Below, piece by piece: positions 16,150 through 25,170 of a stretch of DNA of 64,000 bases. Source of the DNA: Planctomycetota bacterium. GTDB taxonomy: Bacteria > Planctomycetota > UBA8742 > UBA2392. A program made the translations under genes and the position numbers. The notes under the pieces were generated by a model. It was not told the origin of the DNA. It worked only from the letters and a program-made list of their open reading frames with translations, and searched no databases. Numbering within the stretch: position 1 is the stretch's first letter; every line of letters begins with the position of its first letter. Where the stretch lies: positions 1 through 64,000 of the forward strand of contig JADZFR010000036.1 of assembly GCA_020849795.1 (NCBI GenBank). Reading direction: 5' to 3'.

Positions 16150-18018
16150 ATGTGCGGAATTGTCGGGCAGATACGCTTTGATGGCACGCCCGTAGACGCG
16201 GCCGACATCCAGCGCATGTGCGACGCCGTCGCACATCGCGGCCCCGACGGCGAAGGCAAGCACGTCCAGGCCAATGTCGGCCTGGGGCACCGGCGGCTGG
16301 CGATTATCGACCTTGCGGGCGGCGCGCAGCCGATGGGCACGCCCGACGGCCGCGTCTGGGTCACGTTCAACGGCGAGATCTACAACTTCAAGCAACTCCG
16401 CGCCGAGTTGCAAAGCGCGGGCTTTCAGTTTCGCACGCACAGCGACACCGAAGTGCTGCTGCACGGCTGGCTGGCGTGGGGCAACGCGATGGTGGCCAAG
16501 CTGCGGGGCATGTTCGCGTTTTGCGTGGTCGACTTTGAGCGCCAGGCCTGGCTGCTCGCCCGCGACGCGTTCGGCATCAAGCCCCTGTGCTACAGGCTCG
16601 AAGAGCACGGTGTGACCTTCGCGTCTGAACTGCACGCGCTGAAACGCGCCGGCGAAGTCTGCAGCATCGAAACCGTCGAGTGGTTCCTGCGCTACCAGTA
16701 CATCCCCGAGCCATTCAGCATCTACACGGGCATACGCAAGCTGCCCGCGGCGCACTGGCTGGAGGGCGACTTCGAAGGCAACACCACGGGCCCGCAACGC
16801 TATTGGCATCTTGAGTTCCACGAGCAAGCCGGCGTGAGCGAGGCCGAGTGGCTGGACCGGTTCGAGGCCGCCATGCGCGAAAGCGTGTCGGCGCACCTGC
16901 TGGCCGACGTGCCGGTCGGCGTGCTGTTGTCAGGCGGTGTCGACTCCACGCTGATCGCTTGTGCAGCCGCCGGGATCAGCGCCGAGCGGATGAAGGCCTT
17001 CACGATCGACTTCGATGTTCCTGGATTCGGCGAGCTTGAGTACGCAACACGCGCTGCCGGCCAATGCGGCCTGGCGCTTGAGTCAAGTGTTGTGAGCGAC
17101 AACTTCTGGGAAGACCTCCCGGAGCTTGTTCGACACTATGGCGAGCCGTTCGGTGACAACTCGTGCGTGCCCACGTGGCAGTTGGCGAAGCTCGCGCGCA
17201 AGCACGTGCCCGTGGTGCTGGCCGGCGACGGCGGCGACGAGGCGTTTGCCGGTTACCGCAGTTACAAGCGCTGGCTGCGCAAGCCCGACCTGGACTCGCG
17301 ATTTGCGGCCCTGCGCAAACGCCCCAAGGGTGAAACGCTGGTCTCGCTGGGCTGGGCGCTTGCGGCACGAGTGGGCATGCGCAGCAACCGCCGGGCCGAG
17401 TGGGAGCGCAACATTGCCTACGTGTCCGAGACCGACCGTGATCAACTCTGGCAGAAGGCGCGTCGCGGCGTGATGAACGCCGCATGCCCGGCGTTTGTCG
17501 ACGCAGCCGATGATCAGCCACCGTCCGGCGCGGTTTCGTGGGCGCAGCACATGGACTTCCGAACCTATCTGCCGGGCGCAATCCTGGTGAAGTCAGACAT
17601 CGCCAGCATGTTCCACGGCCTCGAAATTCGCACACCGTTCCTGGACGTCGAGATGCTGAAGCTCGCCTGCGCGCTGCCTGAGTCGCTGCGCGCCAGGGTT
17701 GAGGGCAACAACGTCACCCTGAAATACCTGCCCAAGCAGGCGCTGCGGCGCAAGTTCGACGACGCGTTTGTGGACCGCCCCAAGAAAGGTTTTGGCGGGC
17801 CGCGCGAGCGCTGGTTTCACGAAGGGCGCCCGGGCCGCGAGTTCCTGCGCAAGGTGGTGCTGGATCGTGCTTCCGGGCTGCACGAGTGGTTTGACGTGAA
17901 GCTGATCGAGGGCTGGATCAGCCAGCACTCGCCCGAGGTCAATCGCTCACCGGCCCTGTGGCTGCTGCTGGTGCTGGGCCTGTGGCGCCAGGGCAACCCG
18001 GACGTGCGCTTTGCTTGA
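16150..18018 (+). CDS. asnB: Asparagine synthase (glutamine-hydrolysing) homologue
   Basis: This 622-residue enzyme has an N-terminal class II glutaminase domain beginning MCGIVGQ, whose Cys2 is the nucleophile (about 1-210). The ATP-pyrophosphatase synthetase domain follows, with the PP-loop SGGVDS at 261-266. Embedded in a glycan cluster, it probably amidates a sugar or peptide carboxyl group, as AsnB/WbpS-like enzymes of O-antigen loci do, rather than making free asparagine; this is inference. It is followed by two methyltransferase genes on the same strand. Confidence 0.9.
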   Translation: MCGIVGQIRFDGTPVDAADIQRMCDAVAHRGPDGEGKHVQANVGLGHRRLAIIDLAGGAQPMGTPDGRVWVTFNGEIYNFKQLRAELQSAGFQFRTHSDTEVLLHGWLAWGNAMVAKLRGMFAFCVVDFERQAWLLARDAFGIKPLCYRLEEHGVTFASELHALKRAGEVCSIETVEWFLRYQYIPEPFSIYTGIRKLPAAHWLEGDFEGNTTGPQRYWHLEFHEQAGVSEAEWLDRFEAAMRESVSAHLLADVPVGVLLSGGVDSTLIACAAAGISAERMKAFTIDFDVPGFGELEYATRAAGQCGLALESSVVSDNFWEDLPELVRHYGEPFGDNSCVPTWQLAKLARKHVPVVLAGDGGDEAFAGYRSYKRWLRKPDLDSRFAALRKRPKGETLVSLGWALAARVGMRSNRRAEWERNIAYVSETDRDQLWQKARRGVMNAACPAFVDAADDQPPSGAVSWAQHMDFRTYLPGAILVKSDIASMFHGLEIRTPFLDVEMLKLACALPESLRARVEGNNVTLKYLPKQALRRKFDDAFVDRPKKGFGGPRERWFHEGRPGREFLRKVVLDRASGLHEWFDVKLIEGWISQHSPEVNRSPALWLLLVLGLWRQGNPDVRFA

Positions 18019-18049
18019 CACCCTGGCGCGCGTGTAGGAACCTGACACC

Positions 18050-18793
18050 ATGAGCAAGCTTTCAAAACTGTTTCGCACCGAGAAGCCGGTGAAGGAGAAG
18101 CCGGAGAAGTTCCCGATCGGCTACTCTGAAATCGACAAGTCCATCTTCCTCGAAGCCAAGCCGTTCACGATGACTGACCGCGAGAAAGTGCTCTCGCTGA
18201 TCCACGCCGTGCGGTATGTGACCAGCGCGGGCATCCCCGGCGACATCGTGGAATGCGGTGTCTGGAGGGGCGGCAGCATGATGGCCATCGCGCGCACCTT
18301 GTTGAACATGGGCGTGCACGACCGCGAGCTTCACCTGTTTGACACGTTTGAGGGCATGCCAACCCCCACTGCCAAAGACGTCAATCACAAGGGGCACGAT
18401 GCTCGTGAATTCTTTGACGGCAAGAAGTTCAACGACCGCGAGGGCTCTGACTGGTGCTATGCGGCACTGGACGAGGTGAAAGCGAATCTCGCGCGCGTGG
18501 GCTACCCGGCTGCGCGCATTCATTACATCCAGGGCAAAGTGGAAGACACGCTGCCTGCCGCCGCGCCCGAGCGCATTGCGCTGTTGCGCCTCGACACCGA
18601 TTGGTACGAGTCCACGCTGCATGAGATGCGCACCCTTTACCCGCGCCTCGTGCCTGGCGGAGTGCTGATCATCGACGACTACTACACATGGAAAGGCAGC
18701 AAAGACGCGGTCGACGAATACATGGCAGAGCACGGCCTGAGACTCTTCCTCGCCCCGTTGTCCAGCGGCGCGACGGCAATCAAACCGGCCTGA
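18050..18793 (+). CDS. TylF/MycF-family O-methyltransferase
   Basis: This 247-residue SAM-dependent enzyme resembles the macrocin O-methyltransferase (TylF) family, whose members methylate sugar hydroxyls. Visible motifs are GDIVECGVWRGGSMMAIA for SAM binding and HLFDTFEGMP. Further on are ALLRLDTDWYEST and GGVLIIDDYYTW, with the metal-binding acidic residues of that family. The length is typical. The position between the amidotransferase and another methyltransferase supports methylation of a sugar in the glycan. It starts 32 bp after the preceding stop. Confidence 0.88.
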   Translation: MSKLSKLFRTEKPVKEKPEKFPIGYSEIDKSIFLEAKPFTMTDREKVLSLIHAVRYVTSAGIPGDIVECGVWRGGSMMAIARTLLNMGVHDRELHLFDTFEGMPTPTAKDVNHKGHDAREFFDGKKFNDREGSDWCYAALDEVKANLARVGYPAARIHYIQGKVEDTLPAAAPERIALLRLDTDWYESTLHEMRTLYPRLVPGGVLIIDDYYTWKGSKDAVDEYMAEHGLRLFLAPLSSGATAIKPA

Positions 18794-18885
18794 GACCGTA
18801 AGGATCCGCCCCCGCCAAAGGCAGCGCGGCGCTTGGGCCCGAAGCATAGATGGCAGATCGCGCGAACCGTCGCTAAAACCGGTTC

Positions 18886-19683
18886 ATGGGGCAGGCTGAC
18901 GCACCCAACTACGACCGCAAGTTCTATGAGAACGAGCAGGACTCGTCGCTCCAGAGCGCGCGCATCATCGCACCGTACGTGTACGGGCTGATCAAGCCGG
19001 CAAGTGTGGTCGACGTGGGCTGCGGCGTCGGCGGCTGGCTGCTGGCGTTCAAAGAAGCAGGCGCGTCGGCGATCCAGGGCTATGACGGCAACTGGGTGCA
19101 GCCCGACATGCTGCGCATACCAGCCGAGTGTTTTACCCCGCACGACATTTCTCAACCGATCATCAGCGAGCGTCGCTTCGATCTTGCGATTAATCTGGAA
19201 GCCGCCGAACACTTGCCTGCAGAGAAAGCCCCCGGACTGGTCGATAGCCTGGTCAAGCTGGCGCCGGTGATCCTGTTCAGTGCCGCGATCCCGCACCAGG
19301 AAGGCCGCAACCACGTCAACGAGCAGTGGCCGGAATACTGGGTCAAGTTGTTCGAGGCGCACCACTACCGCGCGATCGACTGCCTGCGCGCTCGATTCTG
19401 GACCAACCCGGATGTGCGCTGGTGGTACAAGCAGAACGCCATGCTGATGGTCGCCGAGACGCGCCTGGCACAGGATGCCGTGTTGAAGGCCCTTGCCGAT
19501 TCGTCGCCAAACCCGCCGCCGCCACTGGTCCACCCCGAGCTGTTTGAAGAAAAGTGGAACAAGCTGGCCAGCGCACGAAAGAAAGCCGACAAGCCGCCGG
19601 CCGGCATCGGGTCAGGACTGCGCGAGTTGCGCCGCGGCGTGACCAACACCTTCCGCAAAGCCGCAGGCAAGGAGCCGCGGTAG
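18886..19683 (+). CDS. Class I SAM-dependent methyltransferase
   Basis: This 265-residue methyltransferase has motif I at VVDVGCGVGGWLLAF (about residue 42) and a downstream FDLAINLEAAEHLP segment typical of Methyltransf_11/23 enzymes. The middle (NEQWPEYWVKLFEAHHYRAID) resembles methyltransferases found beside glycosyltransferases. It begins 92 bp after the TylF-like gene and ends 2 bp before the next glycosyltransferase, consistent with an operon. The substrate is unknown but probably a sugar nucleotide or glycan. Confidence 0.85.
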   Translation: MGQADAPNYDRKFYENEQDSSLQSARIIAPYVYGLIKPASVVDVGCGVGGWLLAFKEAGASAIQGYDGNWVQPDMLRIPAECFTPHDISQPIISERRFDLAINLEAAEHLPAEKAPGLVDSLVKLAPVILFSAAIPHQEGRNHVNEQWPEYWVKLFEAHHYRAIDCLRARFWTNPDVRWWYKQNAMLMVAETRLAQDAVLKALADSSPNPPPPLVHPELFEEKWNKLASARKKADKPPAGIGSGLRELRRGVTNTFRKAAGKEPR

Positions 19684-19685
19684 GC

Positions 19686-20888
19686 ATGCTGATCGTCTAC
19701 CGCTACCGCGTGCCATTCCCGAACCCCAGCGCGCACAGCATTCAGATTGCGCAGACGATTCACGCGCTCGCCCGCGCCGGCGCCGAAGTGTGGTTTTTCC
19801 CGCGTGAATTCACGAAAGCGACGCCCGAGGCGTGCCTGGCATACTATGGCTTGTCGCTGCACCCGGGGCTGAGCCTGCGCCTGCCGCCGCAACTCACGAA
19901 ACGCTCGCGGGCATGGCAGGGCTGGATCGCGCGCCGGTGGGAGAACCGCACGTTCCGCGGCCGCAATGCGGTGTTTTTTCTGCGCGATGGTGAAGACAGC
20001 TTTCGGTATGCGCAGCACCTGGCACAGCACAAGCGCGAGTGGGACGCCACGGTCATCATCGAAGTCCATCGCATCCATCAAATGGAACTCGCCGAATACT
20101 CGCGCCCGGATGCACCTGAGCATGAACGCGCCCAGGTCGGCAACCGGCTGCGGCGGCTTGCAGACGAGGAGGGCCCGGCCCTGCGGGTTGCAGACGGTGT
20201 AGCGCCGATCAGCGCGACACTTGCAGATGCGTTGCGCGAAACCTACGGCGATTTGCCGCCCATGCAGGTACTTCCCAGCGGGGCAAACATGCCAACGGGT
20301 GACTCGTCGCCGCTGACCCGGCGCAGCGGGATCGTGTATGCAGGACAGTTGTACGCATGGAAAGGCGTGCCCACACTGCTGGAAGCCATGACCCATCTTC
20401 CGAACGCCCGGCTCGCGGTAGTGGGCGGCAACAAGGAAGAAGAGGTTGCACACGCCCGGTCGTTGGCGGCGAGCCACGGCGTAGCCGACCGAGTGCAGTT
20501 TCTGGGTCACGTGCCGCATGCCGAAGTTCAGCCGCATCTGCAAGCCGCACGCTGCGCGGTGATACCCCTCGGCCACGACCTGCTGGCTCGTCGCTTCACC
20601 TCGCCGATCAAGGTGTTCGAGTACATGGCAGCCGGCGTGCCGATTGTCGCGGCTGACCTGCCCACGATTCGCGAAGTGCTGCGCGACGGCGAAAATGCCC
20701 TGCTGTACCCGCCGACCGATGCGCGCGCTCTGGCTGCGCAAGTTCAGCGGGTGCTTTCGGACGATACGCTGGCGGACAAGCTGCGCTCAACGGCGTTGCG
20801 CGAGTTGCACGCATTTTCGTGGGACGAGCGCGCCCGCCGCATCATGGAGTTTGCCGCGCGCTTGCAGGGAGCCCGCCGTGACGCATGA
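19686..20888 (+). CDS. Family 4-like glycosyltransferase (paralogue B)
   Basis: This 400-residue GT-B enzyme begins MLIVYRYRVPFPNPSAHSIQ, paralogous to the enzyme at 11808-12983, with a shared AYYG motif near residue 54. The C-terminal half carries GIVYAGQLYAWKGVPTLLEA, and SPIKVFEYMAAGVPIVAADL with the donor-binding Glu. It starts 2 bp after the methyltransferase stop and its own stop overlaps the next start (GTG within GCCGTGACGCATGA), indicating coupled translation. It is probably part of the same glycan pathway. Confidence 0.88.
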   Translation: MLIVYRYRVPFPNPSAHSIQIAQTIHALARAGAEVWFFPREFTKATPEACLAYYGLSLHPGLSLRLPPQLTKRSRAWQGWIARRWENRTFRGRNAVFFLRDGEDSFRYAQHLAQHKREWDATVIIEVHRIHQMELAEYSRPDAPEHERAQVGNRLRRLADEEGPALRVADGVAPISATLADALRETYGDLPPMQVLPSGANMPTGDSSPLTRRSGIVYAGQLYAWKGVPTLLEAMTHLPNARLAVVGGNKEEEVAHARSLAASHGVADRVQFLGHVPHAEVQPHLQAARCAVIPLGHDLLARRFTSPIKVFEYMAAGVPIVAADLPTIREVLRDGENALLYPPTDARALAAQVQRVLSDDTLADKLRSTALRELHAFSWDERARRIMEFAARLQGARRDA

Positions 20889-21309
20889 AAGCGCAATCAT
20901 CGCCCGCATGCTCGATGCAGCGTTGCCGTGGGTCAGCGGGCGACGCCTTGAGTCACGAGGTCTTCCTGCCGAGGCGGCAGGGGCGCTGGAACGCTGGTCC
21001 AACCCCGATTCTGACGCCACCGTGATCGTGGCGTTAGGCGCTGTGCCCCAAGAACGGCACGACCTGCTGGTGTTGATGCTGCCGGGTGTTACGGAAGCAC
21101 CCGCGGTTTCAGGCATGGAGAGAATTGACATTCAATACGCGTTCATGCTGCGCGACGGTGTTGCTGACGATACCGGGCCGGCAACGCTTGGGGCCGACCC
21201 CCAATGGCCCTATGCTCGGGCAGCGGCCGGCGTATGGCTGGATGAACGCATGCCCGCGGAAGTGCTGGGGACGCTTGTAATCTACGGGCCTGAACGCAAA
21301 TCGGGTTAG
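20878..21309 (+). CDS. Hypothetical protein in the glycan cluster
   Basis: This 143-residue protein starts at GTG 20878, preceded by an AGGGAG site and overlapping the previous gene by 11 bp. It reads MTHESAIIARMLDAALPWV. I recognise no family. It has no signal peptide or clear membrane helix, a moderately acidic composition and a C-terminal segment VLGTLVIYGPERKSG. The tight coupling to the glycosyltransferase suggests a role in the same pathway, perhaps regulatory or structural. Function unknown. Confidence 0.7.
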   Translation: MTHESAIIARMLDAALPWVSGRRLESRGLPAEAAGALERWSNPDSDATVIVALGAVPQERHDLLVLMLPGVTEAPAVSGMERIDIQYAFMLRDGVADDTGPATLGADPQWPYARAAAGVWLDERMPAEVLGTLVIYGPERKSG

Positions 21310-21332
21310 CAACGCGGTTCTTACGGGGCAAC

Positions 21333-22988
21333 GTGCACACAGCCGAGTCAAGCACTGAGCAAGTCACATCGCCAATCGCTGCCTGGTCGCGGGGCGCGGA
21401 CCGGCTGTACCTGTCGTGGGCGAAGTCCCGCGTGTTTCGGGTGATTCATCGATCATGGTTCATCCAGTTCGGGTTGATGGCGGTCGTGTTTGGACTGGTG
21501 CGACTGCTGATGACGTCGATTGCGAAGTACCCGGAAGATGTCTACCTGGACTCGTTCATCGGCAACGGCCTGTTCGCCAAGCCTCGCGAAGCGCTCACGA
21601 TACTGGCGTTGTCCGGCCTGCTGTTTGCTTCGTCGCGGCGCCTGCAATGGCGTCGCCTGGGTGGCCGCTGGGCGCGGGTTACTGCGTTTGTACTGTTGCT
21701 GCTGATGTTCTGGGGCATCGCGGGCGTCGGTTTCAACTATTACACCAACCAGGCGTACCTGCTGGACCGCGCCCTGATCCTGACCCTGGTGCTGCTCTCG
21801 GCCCGGTGGCCCGCGTTTACTCTGCCCGCGGTTGCCTACTGCATGCTGTTCTTCGGGCAGGTCGGCTTGTCAGCCGGCGATCTTGAAACAACCGACAAAC
21901 TGGCGCTGCTGTACGGCAATTACGCCGTAGTCTCGTGGGTGCTGTTGCGGACAGTGTTTCCGATGCGGGCGCGGGCGTTGCTGTGGTTTTTGCTGGCGTT
22001 GATGGTGGCCGCCTACTTTGCGCCAGGCTGGGCGAAGCTGACGGTGAGCGGTGAAGTCGAGCCGTTGGCATGGCTGCTGCACGACCCATTGCATAGCCTG
22101 ATGGCAACAGGCTATGCGCATGGCTGGATGTGGTGGTGGGATCGGCAGCAGGTCGGTGAACTGGTTTCTTTCATGGCCGGATTCTCGCCGCTGATGGCCG
22201 CCTTCACATTGCTGGCCGAGTTGGCCGCGCCCCTTCTGGGCCTGTCGCGCCGACTGGCGCCGCTTTGGCTGGTGCTGGTGATCGGGATGCATGCCGGCAT
22301 CTTCGCGTTCAGCGGCATCCTGTTCTGGAAGTGGGTGTGCGTCGACCTGCTGCTGATCTGGGGCCTGCTTTCGATGCGACCGCAACGCGGGCGCCAACGC
22401 TGGTTGCGCGTCGTGGCGTTTGCTGCCCTGCTTGCGTGCTTTCCGCTGTACGCCAAGCCGAAATTCCTGGGCTGGCTGGACTCTAACGTGTCGGAAACTT
22501 ACTTCGTGGAAGTGATTGCCGATGATGGCCGCACCTACCGCGTGAGCCAGAAAGACTTCAGCCCCTACGACATCACGTTTGAGCAGGGGGCGTTCCATTA
22601 CGCAAACCCGGGCCCGGTCGTGAACGACGTCTGGGGCAATGCCTACAACTACGAGCTTGGCCGAAGAATGAACGCGACCACAGATGCCGCCGAGATGCAA
22701 CGCCTGGTCACAGAGGAAGGCCGGGTGCTCTACCACGAAAAGAAAGCCGCGACGCTGGATTCGTTCCTGCGGCAGTTTTTTCGCAACGCCAACGAACGCA
22801 GAGATTCGATGGAGTGGCTGGACGCGATCGGTCCCCCGCACCACGTTCAGACGCGCAGCGGCGGCGAGCGCTATGAGTTTCAAAGCCGGGTGACGCGCGT
22901 TCAGTTGCGTTTCGTTCGGACCTTCTTCGATGGCGAACACATTGTGACACTCGACGATCGCGTGGTACGGGAAGTGGAAGTGGAATAG
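21333..22988 (+). CDS. Large HTTM-like integral membrane protein
   Basis: This 551-residue protein starts at GTG 21333. About nine or ten hydrophobic helices span residues 40-370, followed by a soluble C-terminal domain of about 170 residues. Several segments (LDSFIGNGLFAKPREALT, GWAKLTVSGEV, FSGILFWKWVCVDLLL) resemble HTTM proteins, the family related to vitamin K-dependent gamma-carboxylase. Catalysis cannot be claimed. It closes the glycan cluster, 24 bp after the hypothetical gene, so it could modify or handle a lipid-linked product. It converges with the exported repeat protein, leaving 12 bp. Confidence 0.7.
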   Translation: MHTAESSTEQVTSPIAAWSRGADRLYLSWAKSRVFRVIHRSWFIQFGLMAVVFGLVRLLMTSIAKYPEDVYLDSFIGNGLFAKPREALTILALSGLLFASSRRLQWRRLGGRWARVTAFVLLLLMFWGIAGVGFNYYTNQAYLLDRALILTLVLLSARWPAFTLPAVAYCMLFFGQVGLSAGDLETTDKLALLYGNYAVVSWVLLRTVFPMRARALLWFLLALMVAAYFAPGWAKLTVSGEVEPLAWLLHDPLHSLMATGYAHGWMWWWDRQQVGELVSFMAGFSPLMAAFTLLAELAAPLLGLSRRLAPLWLVLVIGMHAGIFAFSGILFWKWVCVDLLLIWGLLSMRPQRGRQRWLRVVAFAALLACFPLYAKPKFLGWLDSNVSETYFVEVIADDGRTYRVSQKDFSPYDITFEQGAFHYANPGPVVNDVWGNAYNYELGRRMNATTDAAEMQRLVTEEGRVLYHEKKAATLDSFLRQFFRNANERRDSMEWLDAIGPPHHVQTRSGGERYEFQSRVTRVQLRFVRTFFDGEHIVTLDDRVVREVEVE

Positions 22989-23000
22989 CCCGCTGCCGGC

Positions 23001-25049
23001 TTACTCGCCGTTGAGCTGGCCCATCTTTACATCGGCTTCGTAGGTTTCGCCGTCGCGCCAGAACTTGAACCGTACGATGTCGCCGGCTTTCTTGTTCGTG
23101 TTCAGCCAGACCTTGAAGTCCTGCGTCATGGTGCCTGGCTTAGTCACCTTGCCCGTGGCGTCTTTTTCCTCGGGGTGGCCGGCTTCAATGCCTTCGTACT
23201 CCAGCAGCACGTCGCCTGCTTTCACCCCTTTGTGAAAGGCGTCAAACCACGGGCTTACGTTGGACACGTACAATCCGCGATCGATGCGCGTGTCGATCAG
23301 CTTGTCTCCCGTCCAGAAGCCCGGGAAGATGCTGCTGACGCCGATCGTACGCGTGCCCAGCAGCCGCGGTGGGCCCTCCGGGTGATTGATCGCGTAGATC
23401 TTCACCTCGTGGTTTTCGCCATCCTTGACCCACTCGGGCGGCACGATCGCAAAACCGTGCTCAGGGTTCGGCGCGTAGCCCGTGCCGATCAGCCATTCTT
23501 CGCGCCGGTCGGCTTTCATCTTCTGCCACAGCTTTCCGTCGATATAGACTTCAAGGTCGCACGCGACAGTGCCCAGGTCAGGGTCAGCGGCCCAACCGCG
23601 CAGCATCTTCTCGTCGGCGTGCCAGAACCCGCCCATCGGGTCGCTGTTCTCTTCCATCCGGTAGGTGCGCGGCGAGCCCCCCAGCTCAACCTTGGGGCCG
23701 TGCGGCGAGTTCAGCCCGTACACGCGAATCGTGTGCGACTTGCCGTCCAGCAGGCTGCCCGGCGTGGTCGTCACGAAGCCGTGGTACGGGTCCGGCGTCT
23801 GCTTGCTGTTGCGCAGGTTGTCGTGGCGACAGTTCGCCGCGATGGTGATGAACAGCTCGTTGTCGATCCAGATTTCCACGTCGTTGCTGCCCTGGCCCGC
23901 GTCGGGGTCATAGCTCCAGCCGGCCAGCACGACCTTGTTCGCGATCTCGAATCGCCCTACCGGCGGCTGGTTGGCGACGCCGCCGCGGTTGCTGACCACG
24001 CGCGGGCTGCCGTCGATTTCGTGCTCGCTGCCGTGTTGCAGGTCCACGGCGAAAATCTGCACGGTGTGCTCCAGGCCGTCATCCAGCGACGCCGGCCAAT
24101 CCAGCTTGAAAGCGCAGGTATCGACGGGGGCGATTTTGCGCTTGAGCAGTTCTTCGTTCTTGGCGTCGGCCTGCAGCTCGGCCACCTGGTCGCCGTCGAT
24201 ACGCACAATGAGCTTCACGGGTTTCTTGCTGTCGTCGGGGTCCCAGGCATAGCCGCTGATGCCCTTCTCGGGCGTGGCCTCTTCCAGCTTTCCGCGCGGG
24301 TAGCTGCCGATGGTGCGCGTGCGCGGCGAACCCGACAACTCAGTGCGGCCGTGCTGGTCTCGCCGTACCACGAATGCACGCACCACGTGGGGCTCGGTGT
24401 CCTGCAGCTCCTCGGGTGTCTCAATGCTGAAGCGCCAGATCACTCCCAGTGTCTTGTGATCTTCGCGCTTGTCGGCCCGCACGTCGTAGGCCCCACGGTC
24501 GTTGATCTCGACCTCAATGAACATGGCGGCTTCGCGCTCGGCTTTGCAGATCACCCAGCCGTTGATGCGCCGGCCGCTGACCTCGCCCAGTGCGCCGGAA
24601 ATGTTGGGGTTGACCTGCTGGCCCTCCACCGTCTCGACGACCACGGGCACTTCCTCGGTGGCGACGGTGCCGGGCTCTGCGTCCGGCTTGGCGCCTTCTG
24701 CCGTGCCGGCGGCAGCTTTGGCGTCGGCCTCGGCCGCTGCAGCGGCATCGCGTTCTGCCGCGCGGCGGGCGGCTTCGGCCTCGGCGCTCGCGCGTTCATC
24801 GGCTATCCGCTTGCGTTCGTCGGCCTCGATGCGGGCTTTTTCGGCCTTTTCGATTTCCGCGGCCTGGGCTTCACGCTCAAGTTCGGCTTGCAGGGCCGCG
24901 ACATCGACGTTCTGGCGCGGCAGCCCGCTGCGGTCACCTTCGCTGAGCCAGCTGTCCAGCCACGGCCACGCCACGCCGCCGCCAACGCCCACCAGCAGAA
25001 CGGCGCACAGGCCAAGCAACAGCAGCGGACTTTTGTTTGTGACGGACAT
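23001..25049 (-). CDS. Membrane-anchored protein with four repeated beta modules and a PDZ-like C-terminus
   Basis: This 682-residue protein has an N-terminal membrane anchor (LLLLGLCAVLLVGVGGGVAW) and a highly charged, Ala-rich probable coiled coil (about 45-125). Four related modules of about 100 residues follow, beginning near 161, 262, 371 and 481. Each opens G-W/Y-x-x-D-P-D and ends near GSPRT, with a buried IDG or IDN strand. The C-terminal 100 residues resemble a PDZ domain (VSPWFDAFHKGVKAGDVLLEYEG). It is probably an exported scaffold or binding protein; no catalytic motif is seen. The start at 25049 gives the membrane anchor; the open frame above it is shadow. It is divergent from 25171. 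Confidence 0.75.
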   Translation of the reverse strand: MSVTNKSPLLLLGLCAVLLVGVGGGVAWPWLDSWLSEGDRSGLPRQNVDVAALQAELEREAQAAEIEKAEKARIEADERKRIADERASAEAEAARRAAERDAAAAAEADAKAAAGTAEGAKPDAEPGTVATEEVPVVVETVEGQQVNPNISGALGEVSGRRINGWVICKAEREAAMFIEVEINDRGAYDVRADKREDHKTLGVIWRFSIETPEELQDTEPHVVRAFVVRRDQHGRTELSGSPRTRTIGSYPRGKLEEATPEKGISGYAWDPDDSKKPVKLIVRIDGDQVAELQADAKNEELLKRKIAPVDTCAFKLDWPASLDDGLEHTVQIFAVDLQHGSEHEIDGSPRVVSNRGGVANQPPVGRFEIANKVVLAGWSYDPDAGQGSNDVEIWIDNELFITIAANCRHDNLRNSKQTPDPYHGFVTTTPGSLLDGKSHTIRVYGLNSPHGPKVELGGSPRTYRMEENSDPMGGFWHADEKMLRGWAADPDLGTVACDLEVYIDGKLWQKMKADRREEWLIGTGYAPNPEHGFAIVPPEWVKDGENHEVKIYAINHPEGPPRLLGTRTIGVSSIFPGFWTGDKLIDTRIDRGLYVSNVSPWFDAFHKGVKAGDVLLEYEGIEAGHPEEKDATGKVTKPGTMTQDFKVWLNTNKKAGDIVRFKFWRDGETYEADVKMGQLNGE

Positions 25050-25170
25050 GGCGCGACCCCGGTTGCCGCCATGGTAGTGGCTTACCTGCCGCGGTCCAAC
25101 CCGAATGAAGGCATTGCCTTGGATAACGGCCTGCGGTGAAATGTCCACAAACCAGTTCCAGGAGATCGCC

